A stretch of DNA of 64,000 nt from Saxidomus purpurata. Taxonomy: Eukaryota; Mollusca; Bivalvia; Venerida; Veneridae. Location of the stretch: the NCBI GenBank assembly GCA_022818135.1, contig JAFMSR010000015.1, positions 22,380,706 to 22,444,705 of the forward strand, read 5' to 3'. A program made the position numbers and the translations under genes. The notes beneath the pieces are model-generated. The model saw only the letters and a list, made by a program, of their open reading frames with translations, made no database searches and was not told the origin of the DNA. Below are positions 36,269-46,310 of this stretch, piece after piece (position 1 is the first letter of the stretch; each line of letters starts with the position of its first letter).

Positions 36269-36960
36269 GACACTTTTTATAGCGTTATTACCTTTCTTTA
36301 CAGACGGTACCGTGCATGTTTATTCCGCATAATGCAGTAAAAGGCCGAAGTATTTTCGTATCTGATATTCACGTTTTTAAGTTAAACAGAGAAGTGTTTT
36401 ATGAAATTGACAAAAGTCTATTTATTTAGCGGTTGCACACTGCTTGAAATGTGTATACAAATGTACTATTTTACAGACCGTCTTTTTCAAACATGTGATA
36501 CTCATACCGTCTACTAAATGACTGACAAGCTGGTAGGCGTAGTTGGGAGTTTTTATGCAAAAATCCGAAGTAAGTTATTTATCACTATTATCCGCAGGAA
36601 ATTACAGAAAAAAGGCCCCTTACATTAAACCAACGTACACTAACAAGAGAACTAACCGTTGCAGGGATTAAGTGTAATTCGGCCGAAACCTCAAATACCA
36701 AACAGACGGACAGTAATTTGATACTGTACCCTTCATATTCATGTACAGAACTGAAAGACGGAAAATGTTTAGAAAGAATTCAAATCAGATATGAATAGTG
36801 GTTAGACACAGCCAACCAGCACAAAACCACAATTTACAAACAATTTGAAAGTTAGTAAAGCTTGTGTAAATGTAGATACGTGTTGAAAACAAGAGTCCGA
36901 TTGTATCTCTCTGCATCAAATAGAGTATTCAGTTTGTTGTTACCACAATTACATAGCCTA
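36269..36960 (+). other. Probable 3' UTR of the MGCSSS gene
   Basis: No other gene lies between the stop codon and the AATAAA at 36962; the sequence is AT-rich and unstructured. Confidence 0.35.
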
Positions 36961-36961
36961 C

Positions 36962-36967
36962 AATAAA
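36962..36967 (+). terminator. Candidate polyadenylation signal AATAAA
   Basis: A canonical AATAAA lies about 690 nt after the stop of the MGCSSS gene, followed within 10-25 nt by a GT-rich stretch (GGAGTGTGCG). It fits a single 3' UTR, but transcript data are lacking. Confidence 0.4.
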
Positions 36968-36989
36968 GGAGTGTGCGATTCTAAAACAA

Positions 36990-37938
36990 AAAACAGTTTG
37001 TTTGGGTATCAATTTTTATTGTATATCCAAGTCCAAACATTGATACATATATATTTTCCACAAAATATCGCTGACAAATCCGTCATTCCGGATCAAGTAC
37101 ATGTAGAAATCTGCTTCAGTATCACCACACTACCAAATTTGGTAATTGTTTTTGCAAAGATGTTTCCGGTTGGTCCATAGACATTTTTTGCATGTGCACG
37201 GCGTTAATAACGTCGCTTATGATTGGATCATTAAATCTTGTTTATACAATGGCGTCAGTTCTAACACGACCTATATACATGTAGAACACATACTATTTGG
37301 GTTATGCTGCAATAAACCGATGCGCGCGCATCGTGTTTTGGCTGTTCCATTTATCCGACGTATAGAGGATCTTACATGGCATACTGTGAATGACTTGGTT
37401 GTCCCGACCAGAGGTAAAGCGGTCGGGGGGGGGGGGGGGTCCTATGGATGACACACGTCCAATTAACTTGATTAATGTAACGATACCATTTACACTGACT
37501 TTATTTACTGTTTTGTTGTTGTTGTTTACACAGTCACGTCATTTATCAAAAGAAACTGTGACGTCATTTATCTATACTCATTACCAATATTTTTCGTAAC
37601 TTGAACCGTTATTGCGTCCAGGGAATACTCTATAGACCGTTCCTGCTGCGTCCTCTGAAAATTCGAACCATTTCTGAAAAAAAAATTCCTGTTAAATTTA
37701 CTTGAAAATTATTAAAGACTTTTCTTTCTAATGAGACTGTATAAAAAATCTGAACACAGCGTATACATCTTTCATGAATGAAAGTCACGTTGAAATAGCG
37801 TCTTTTAATTACAGTGTTCGTGGGAGGAAACTTCAACGGCAAAATCTAGGCGCGTAGCACGGTTCGATGAAAATAGTTCTCTCATTTTCCGAGTTCAAAT
37901 GTTGTTTCAAATAAGTGGTGTTAGAATCGAAATAATTA
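36990..37938. other. No gene seen; G-run
   Basis: A perfect run of 15 G lies at 37425-37439. The 101-codon frame that runs through it has no domain and is not called. Confidence 0.45.
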
Positions 37939-38088
37939 GTATCCAGGTTTGGTTTATGGTAGAATAACCCTCGTTTGTAGTTCTTATGCGTAATAATATA
38001 GCACTCAGGTCTTCGGCCTTCGTGATATATTCTTACAGATAAGAACACCAAACTTGGGTTATTCTACGATAAACCAAAACATGGATAC
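37939..38088. repeat. Inverted repeat with 32-bp arms
   Basis: GTATCCAGGTTTGGTTTATG (start of the left arm, 37939-37970) pairs with 38056-38088, with a few mismatches and a loop of about 85 nt. This is a candidate small fold-back element. Confidence 0.65.
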
Positions 38089-38321
38089 ATACAATGTACT
38101 TCTGTTTCTTAAATAAATGACGTCGCAAACAACTGATCTTTCGGGCTTATTTGAGTTTATTTTCTATTTTATGCATAAACGTCATTTTCGGCCATAAGTA
38201 TCAGTGTTGGCAAATACCCAAAGGTATATAATAAAAAGGTCATTATCATAGAAATGTGATCCAGACGCCAGACGGGCACTCGTCGTGGTCGGATACTCGT
38301 TCTCCGGCACTTCTATGTACT

Positions 38322-38418
38322 AGATAGAGTACTGTTGGTGAGAATAATTATGTTACTTCGAGGAGGCGTAGCCTCCGAGAAATGACGTAATTAATTCGAG
38401 CCAACAGTTACTCTATCT
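38322..38418. repeat. Nested palindrome of about 97 bp
   Basis: Outer arms AGATAGAGTACTGTTGG and CCAACAGTTACTCTATCT pair. The centre is GGAGGC-GTA-GCCTCC, and ATAATTA/TAATTAAT blocks lie between. Nearby, a 15-bp duplication (ATATCGTGTGACGTA) sits at about 38464-38490. Confidence 0.65.
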
Positions 38419-39094
38419 GATTTGTAGCATGGCACGTTGATTGACAGTTCTCACGCCCTACAATATCGTGTGACGTAATATCGTGTGACGTAACAAAATT
38501 GTTTGGTAGCAACCTAAATCTTTTTTACTGAAAGAAAATCAATACATGTACTTGTTTGCTTTTTAAAGTGTTCTGTAGCCGACAAAATCGTAGCAAGTGT
38601 ATTTATTTTTTATTTTGTTTTTGACCGGCCGATGGAGACTTTTCCAAATTATTCTTGTAAACCAAAAGCAGTTATATCTACTAAGGCAATGAAACATTTC
38701 TGAAAAGTGTTCTCTATTCAGAGTTCTTTATTACAGATAGAGTACAGTCTAAGTTCCGCCTCCACACAAAGTTCAAACTATCAGAAATACAGTACAGTGT
38801 TTTCCTATACAATTATGCAGTAGCCGTGATACAAGTCGAGCAAACCCGTCATTCTGGATTACATAACTATATCAATAACTCTTTTGCATATTCATATAAT
38901 ACCCCTACGCTATGTTTGGCTGTTTTATCTTCACGTTGCTTTTTAGTTCACATTTGAGGACAAATGAATAGTTTATTTTATGCTTTCCAGTGAATTTTAG
39001 TTTTCTACATGAAATAAAAGTGATTATCCACAGTTTAAAAAAACATTTTACCTTTTTTATTTCAACTGTTTTTTTATGTTTTATTAAGTTAAAG

Positions 39095-40460
39095 CCGGAT
39101 TAACGTCAAAAAGTATACCGAGCGGAATAATCATTAATACTGGAAATCATACGACGATGACGTCGTTAAAATGTGTCAATATGTTTTTTGATAACGTTTT
39201 CCTCGATTTTTAACATTTTATTGAAACAAACTCAACAAAAGTTAAGTTTTGACAATAAAATAAACAGAAAAAGTTGTTGGAATCGATGTAATATCACGTT
39301 AATCGAAAAAAGTTGTTGGAATCGATGTAATATCACGTTAATTTCGTTAACGTGATATTACATCGATTCCAACAACTTTTTCTGTTTATTTTATTGTCAA
39401 AACTTGACTTTTGTTGAGTCACTCGTGAACACCAAAAGCAGTAATTTTCACTCGTGGCTGCGCCTGAAAATATCACTTTTGGTGCCCACTCGGTGAAATT
39501 ATAACGTGATTTTACACCAAAACCAACAATTTTCCTCTATTAATTTTGTGTTTCAAGCTGTACTTGTGTTGAGATGTCGGAAACAACGAAAGCATAACAA
39601 ACATGACGTCAATTACTCGGTATACATTTTTACGTTAATCCGGGTAGAAATTTGAATTATTTTCACCGAGAGGACAGTTAGATCCGCCTTTATATAGAAG
39701 ATAATTGTTGGTTTCGGTGTAAGATCACGTTATAATTTCACCGAGTGGGCACCAAAAGTGATATTTTCACGAGTGAAATTATCGTGATATGACATCGATA
39801 CCAACAATTTTTCTGTTTATTTTATGTCTCAAACTCTACTTTTGCCAAAATTATTTCAATAAAATGTCGAAATTGCGGGAAACGTCACCAGAAAGCATCG
39901 CAAACATGACGTCATTTTAACGACGTCATCGTCATATGGTTTCCAGCATTCACTACGTTCGGTATACTTTTTGACATTAATCCGGGTAACAGATTTTGAT
40001 AATTTTCACTGCGTGGACAGTGAGTTAATCAGAATATAATCCACCGTTATATGGGATATTGTGGTTTCGGTGTAGATCACGTTATATTTGAGTGGGAAAA
40101 GTGATATTTTAGAGTGGCGCGCCACGAGTGAAATGCACTTTGGTGTTCACGAGTGAAATTAACGTGATATTACACCGACACCACATTTTTCTGTTTTTTT
40201 ATGGTTAAAACTCTACTTTTTTGAGTTTATTTCTAAAAATATCGAAAATCGCGGAACGTCATCGAATATAGGCAAATGACGTCTTTAAACGACGTACGTC
40301 GCATGGTTCCAGCATTCGCTCGGTATACTTTTTGACGTAAACCGGGTTAAGATTGCAAACTGAAAATAAAATGGTATCCCTGTTTCAAAACTGTGGTTTC
40401 CTTTTTTCACGCTCACCGAAAAATTTCGATAAACCACCGAAAAACATAAAATAAATTTCT
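39095..40460 (+). mobile_element. Cluster of three MITE copies
   Basis: Three successive copies of the 34225-34600 family lie at about 39095-39650, 39650-39990 and 40000-40460, recognised by CGGTATACTTTTTGAC, TTAATCCGGGTA, ATGACGTCATTTTAACGACG and AGTGATATTTTCACGAGTG. The first copy faces the other two. The outer end TTTCGATAAACCACCG at about 40425 mirrors 34240-34258. Confidence 0.72.
39231..39416. repeat. Near-perfect palindrome with a nested tandem duplication
   Basis: AAAAAGTTGTTGGAATCGAT...CACGTTAAT appears twice in direct order, then once inverted. The arm from CAACAAAAGTTAAGTTTTG pairs with CAAAACTTGACTTTTGTTG at the far end with about one mismatch. Confidence 0.8.
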
Positions 40461-40557
40461 ATTATAAAATATATTGTCATTTACACATTAATTAACCAGG
40501 TGTATGATTAAAATTTGCTTTTACATTTTATTGCTGTTGTTTATTTACACTCCGCTG

Positions 40558-41025
40558 TTTAAAGAATTAAAGTGGTTAACTGTTGAAGATCGTCACAAGT
40601 TTCACATTGCTACTATGACTTATAAAGCTCTTCATAATATGGCACCTTCTTACATATGTGAATTTATCAGTATTTCTGAAAATAAAAGGTATCATTAATT
40701 TTACGTTCGAGCTCAATGGGTATGTTAACACATACTAGATCTCGAACTGAATATCTTAACCAGTCATTTAAAGTTGTTGCTATGCAAACTTGGAATTCTA
40801 TACCAGAAATCATCAGAAACGCAGTTTCCTTAAATGCTTCAAAAATCAATACAAAACGTATCTGCAAAATGTTAATATGCTTTATAATCACTGGTGTTTT
40901 GCTCATTTCTTTTCGTTGTGAAATGTATCTTTTTATCTTTGTTGCCTATGAAATGTATGTTGATATGTTGTTGTTTTATAGAAGGCCTCATTTAAAATAT
41001 GTATGTACATTTAATCTAATCTAAT
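40558..41025 (+). pseudogene. Non-LTR retrotransposon 3' end (CR1/L2-like), frameshifted
   Basis: Two frames carry the end of a reverse transcriptase ORF. The first has LKWLTVEDRHKFHIATMTYK and ALHNMAPSYI; after a frame change the second has SRTEYLNQSFKVVAMQTWN and SIPEIIRNA. The segment closes with a short tandem TAATC/TCTAA run near 41010-41025, typical of CR1-type 3' ends. It is truncated and inactive. Confidence 0.7.
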
Positions 41026-41268
41026 TTTGATGTAAACGCGCAATGAGTGTGTACATTATGAACATAAAGAAATTATTTTTATAATTTATATTTCTCGGAA
41101 GACACAGGTGACATCATGGACGTCATATAAAACAGGACATAAAAGAGCGTGTAATGTTACCTTTACAACATTAATGGCACACATCAATGTTTATATAAAT
41201 TACACGACATTCGGTTAAGTTAAATAATACAAGAGCTGTCCGTAAGACAGCATGCTCGACTATACTAA

Positions 41269-41737
41269 TGTAACGAGCCGAGGGTCTAAGACGCAGCAGA
41301 TCCATTCAGTGAAAAGTATACTCAACCCTGAATGGGTCTCTGTGCCTTATATATACTACCCTAATCCCCATCACATGTACATGGGTTTTAAATTTGCATA
41401 TTATCATTATATGCGACCGAACGTTTTCACTACATTCACCGATCGTTACACTACTTCCCCCTCCGAGAAGACTCGTCCCGAGTCTTGGCCTGGGAACTTC
41501 GTGGGTAAGGCAACTCCTGTCTGGCAGTTGTCTTCATCCCACCGCTGCCGCCATTTGTAACGAGCCGAGGACCTAAGACGCAGCAGATCCATTCAGTGAA
41601 AAGTATACTCAACCCTGAATGGGTCTCTGTGCCTTATATATACTACCCTAATCCCCATCACATGTACATGGGTTTTAAAATTGCATATTATCATTATATG
41701 CGACCGAACGTTTTCACTACATTCACCGATCGTTACA
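41269..41737 (-). mobile_element. Complete 469-bp TRIM (terminal-repeat retrotransposon in miniature)
   Basis: Two direct repeats of exactly 182 bp (41269-41450 and 41556-41737) differ at three positions. Each begins TGTAACGA and ends TCGTTACA (TG...CA with an 8-bp inverted pair). They flank a 105-bp internal part, and CTAA duplicates flank the element (41265-41268, 41738-41741). Read on the minus strand, TGGCGGCAGCGGTGGGAT begins 2 nt after the 5' LTR, as a tRNA primer site would, and GGAGGGGGAAGTAG is a polypurine tract directly before the 3' LTR. There is no room for gag or pol. Confidence 0.85.
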
Positions 41738-41819
41738 CTAAGTACTTGCCAATAAAACAAAACATTTATCAGTAAAAAACCAAGTATAAACTAGAAAACT
41801 GTAATCATCAAAAAAAAGT

Positions 41820-42890
41820 CCAAAGTTATCTAACTGAATTGTTTGATACCCCCTGAACACTATTGCTAAGTTTCAGAAGACTCCTTTAAGTGATTACTGA
41901 AGTATGTGAATGGTAGTACCTTGGATATAAAACTTTAACCAAATTTCTTAAGTCAAACAAGGGCCATTCATACGAGAGTTATCTAACTTGACAGTCTGAC
42001 ATCCCTTAAGACTTCAATGAAATTTCAAATCAATCCCATAAGTGGTTACTGAAATATGTGTATTATAGTACCTTGCATGCAAAACTTTATCTAACCTGAT
42101 TGTTGGATACCCCTAAAGACTATATTGAAGTTTTAAATTAATCCCATGAATGGTTACTGAGATATGTGCATGATAGTACCTTGCATGCAAAACTTTAACC
42201 AAATTTTCAAGTCAAACAAGGGCCATAACTTATACTAAATAATAATTTGTATTAAATTCATACAAGAGTTATCTGACTTGACAGTCTGACACCCCTGAAG
42301 ACTCTAATGAAGTTTCAAATCAATCCTGTAAGTGGTTACTGAATATGTGTATTATAGTACCTTGCATGCAAAACTTTAATGAAACTTTCTAAGTTCAACA
42401 AGGGCCATAATTTATAATGAATTCAGTCAGGAGTTATCTAACCTGATTGTTGGATACCCCTAAAGACTATATTGAAGTTTGAAACCAATCCCATGATTGG
42501 TTACTTAGAGATATGTGCATGATAGTACCTTGCATGCTAAACTTCAACCAAACTTTCTAAGTTCAACAAGGGCCATACTTTATAAAAAAAATTAAGTCAG
42601 GAGTTATCTAACCCGATTGTTGGATACCCCTAAAGACTATATTGAATTTTTAAATTAATCTCATGAATGGTTGCAGACATATGTGCATGATAGTACCTTG
42701 CATGCAAAACTTTAACCAAAAGATAAACAAGGGCCATAATTTGTATTAAATTCATACAAGAGTTATCTTACTTGACTGTCTGACACCCCTGAAGACATTT
42801 ATGAAGTTTCAAATCAATATCATAAGTGGTTACTGAGATATGTCCATGATAGAACATTACATGCAAAACTTTAATCAAAGCTGCAACGCC
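41820..42890. repeat. Tandem array, about 170-bp unit, about six copies
   Basis: Units share AGTACCTTGCATGCAAAACTT, CAAGGGCCATAA and GGTTACTGAGATATGTG-type blocks. Units are diverged and some are shortened. No coding frame. Confidence 0.85.
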
Positions 42891-44330
42891 GACGCTCTAA
42901 TAATAGCTCAATTGTAAAGCTTAAAAGGAATACTATAACAGTTGGCTGGGTCGTATCTTTTGAGTTGGCTGTATAGTTCTGATCTGCACTGGGCACTATG
43001 TTTATATTCTACGGTATATGTATTTTAGAGTTTTATCGTTGTTACCCGATAACCCATATGACCAACGCCCCCCGAAGAGATTATTTTAGTTTCCAGGGGA
43101 TAGTGCAAGATACAGAACGTGTCCCGTTCAAGAGACACCCCCTGCTTCTTTAATAATATCTTTACAGATTTCACCTTTGGAGAAGTCTACTTCTATGGGA
43201 TATCCAGGAAAATTTGCATCATGACTATAATTTCCTTTACATAAACCCAGAGAAAAAATATATTTGGTCATCGTGCTTGATAGTTAGGGAACTAGCTCCC
43301 TTAGTAGTTTTTGTCATGAGCACAAGGTTCAGGAGAGCAGAGTTCATGCAAAACAATCACCCTCGGGGACGAATATTTCCATCTGAACCAAACGTCTCTT
43401 TATAGAAACTTTTTCTTGCATACATTCTTGCACTTTAAAATAGATTTCTAAATACAAACGCATCGAAATAATGCGTTATGACATATAAACAAACGATATT
43501 TAGATGCTTTGGAGAAGAAGCGTCACAATGTTTATAACGTTACGTCACAATTAATTCACGAGATTCATAATACATGTGCGGGGTGTAAGATGAGGTTTTC
43601 CAGCACTTCTTAAAACTGCAGATATCCCGATCTGGTTTGCAAGAAAACAATGTTCAGATACAGTGCATTGATACATGTATATCACTTTATACTTTCTAAA
43701 CTACGATCTGAAGAAAAGCTCTCTACAAATATCTTCCGCCAGCTTGAAAATGTACAAGTTGCAATTTGTGGAAAAGAACAAATAAAAAAACACCCGGTAT
43801 ATCTGACTATTTAATAGCACTGTTCTTCAAACTCTACAATTAACACCATAAGAAGTGGCATGGAATGTATATATATATATATGTTTGAGCAGTCGTTTCA
43901 CATAACAATGTATTTCCTCTTGGCTGAGTATCAACTTTAAAATTCTACATGTAATACACACACTGATACACTTTGTTCATTTCTGTCTCAATTCAGAATA
44001 ACATCAAGCTATAGTCAGAGTGATTCAATATGATTAAAGCACTAGGACAAGTTTCGGACATTGAAGTAGTTCATTAAGGCTTTTCTAATTTACTTCTGTG
44101 CAGAAAATAAAATATAGAAATAGACGTAATATATAATTATTCACTAGGGCTAATTATTAATCCCAACACATCACTTCCAAAGAATGCCCCAATTTCGATA
44201 AAGCATTCCAAGCCATAGATTATTTCTAAAACTAGAGCTATCACTAAATGTGATTAATACCCTCAAAAGACTGCTTTATAGACGGAGGAAGTTCGTAGTA
44301 ACAGAATACCTTGCAAAAAAATCTAAAATA
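42891..44330. other. No gene seen
   Basis: A 63-codon plus frame (43214-43405) has no supporting pattern. The rest is unassigned. Confidence 0.45.
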
Positions 44331-44690
44331 GAGATATTGTTCTTGGCAATAACTCTGTAATTTATCAAGATAGAGTTATGGTCCTTGTACGCTGCACTTC
44401 CTTTCATTGTGCTGGACCATTGTATGAAGTTGTATTGAATTCCAACCAGTAGTTTTCAAGTTATGCTCCAGACAAGGAAAAGTAACCAAGGACAATAACT
44501 ATGTAATTACTAAAGAAAGAGTTATGGTTCTTGTATACTGCACTTCCTCTCATTGTGCTTGACCATTGTATAAAGTTGTATTGAATTCCAACCAGTAGTT
44601 TTCAAGTTATAGTCCAGACAAGGAAAATGCAACAGACACACGGACCAACCGACCAACCAACCACCGGGTGACTCCTATATATTATTTTCA
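44331..44690. repeat. Two-unit tandem repeat, about 178 bp
   Basis: AGAGTTATGGTYCTTGTA, CACTTCCTYTCATTGTGC and CCAACCAGTAGTTTTCAAG blocks occur twice, followed by a GACCAACCGACCAACC tetramer-like tail. This core-plus-tetramer layout resembles the larger head/core/tail elements to the right. Confidence 0.8.
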
Positions 44691-44705
44691 TTTTTATATT
44701 ATTTA

Positions 44706-44734
44706 TATTATATATATATATATATATATATATG
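44706..44734. repeat. TA microsatellite
   Basis: About 13 TA dinucleotides. Confidence 0.95.
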
Positions 44735-46177
44735 TATAACAACATGAAAACTAACCAGCGCTACATAACAAGAAAGCTGATATATGAAAGAAATAAGCAG
44801 TATAAAATTGTACTTTAAAGGATAAACATCTTGCGTATAAAAGCAAAATAAGAAAAACAAGAAACATAAACAGACGTAAAAAGATTGTGCTTTTTCATGT
44901 TGTTATGGTTATAAAATGTTAAAAGAATAAAATGTCAGTACAAACACAAAATTTAAGCAAACATTAAAATAATATACTTAAATATTTGCCTTAAATTTAC
45001 CAACAGTGAACATACAAACAATGCATTAAAAATGAAATAAGGATGCGATTTAACGTCGTATCATACAGACTCCGACGGTAATATCAAATAACTTTTTCAA
45101 AATATACTATACAAACAATGCACAAATATATGTACTAGATCTACTTTTTTGTTCAGTCACTTGCAATTACTGTAAAACTATATTGCAAATATTTGTGTGA
45201 CTGTTCGCAGGAACACATATACTGTCTGAAGTCACACATGCTAAGTTTGGTTGTATTTTTTTTTTTCAAGAATGACTAAGATACTTGCAAATAACAAACA
45301 TATTCTGAAACTCTATTAAGTTCCTGTTATTCTTCACTAATTAGTTGAACGTTTTGTTTTCTATGTTCTAGACACTACCCCTCTACAATCACTATTTTTA
45401 ATAAGTTTAGAAAGAAAGAGATATGCAGACAGCCAATGAACGATTTTCAAGTGAGACATAGATCTAGTACATTCCTACCATTTTAGCATATTTTATTAAA
45501 GGAACATTCTTAACATTTAATGATAAATGCCTTCAAAATTTACCCATATACAGTTCAGTAATGTGGCATAGGTACATTTTGAAAACATTTCATATGACTA
45601 TCTAGTGTACTTGAATGATATAAGACATAAAACTTTTATTCAGGAAAAAATACCCTGGTATATTTTGCTTACTCTTGGCAAGTAAGGCTATTTTACAAAA
45701 TGTTTCAACAAATCATTATCTCTGTGTCTGGAAGATCAAGGGGACTCTGATTCAATATATTCACCAGTCATAATAGGTTATAGTGAGCTTCACCTTCAAG
45801 CTAAATATTATTAGGTATCATCTTCATCCCATAACAAATCTCTGTAAAATGTTTGGTGACCACGACTAAAACATTCTTGAGTAGCTGATAGAACAAAATG
45901 TATCTATACAGAAATCATTGGTGTCCTTTCCTAACATGATGGCTGAAACGAAAATAACACTTAGCGCAGACAAAGTATGCTTTCTGCCAAATTATGCATA
46001 TTTTCTGATGAAATGTTTCTGTAATATCCTTTATGTTTTATTAACATCATTTTGTAAAAGATAACAATTATCAAGCATTACAATAAAATTAGTTTCTTGA
46101 AATTTGTTTGGTGTTATTCTTGTCACTCCTTTTTAAAGTCCCAGGACAACATTGACAAGTATCTCTTTTTAGCAAAA
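44735..46177. other. No gene seen
   Basis: AT-rich DNA without a supported frame or repeat. Confidence 0.45.
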
Positions 46178-46310
46178 AAGATGTCTTACTGGCGGAAATG
46201 ACAGTTATTTGTACCAAAAAAATTCATAACTTTACTTTTTAAATCGCTGTACATGTTAACATATAGAGCAGTATTTTTTCAATGATATTGCAAAAATAAA
46301 CAAGATGGCC
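46178..46310. repeat. Dispersed repeat, copy 2
   Basis: Matches 17505-17640 (see AAGATGTCTTACTGGCGG and TTATTTGTACC). Confidence 0.6.

Noticed and set aside
37146..37451. 101-codon plus frame
   Set aside because: It runs through a 15-G homopolymer and has no domain or conserved pattern.
41252..41560. 102-codon plus-strand frame through the TRIM element
   Set aside because: It crosses an LTR boundary and its DNA is fully explained by the terminal repeat and internal control regions on the other strand.
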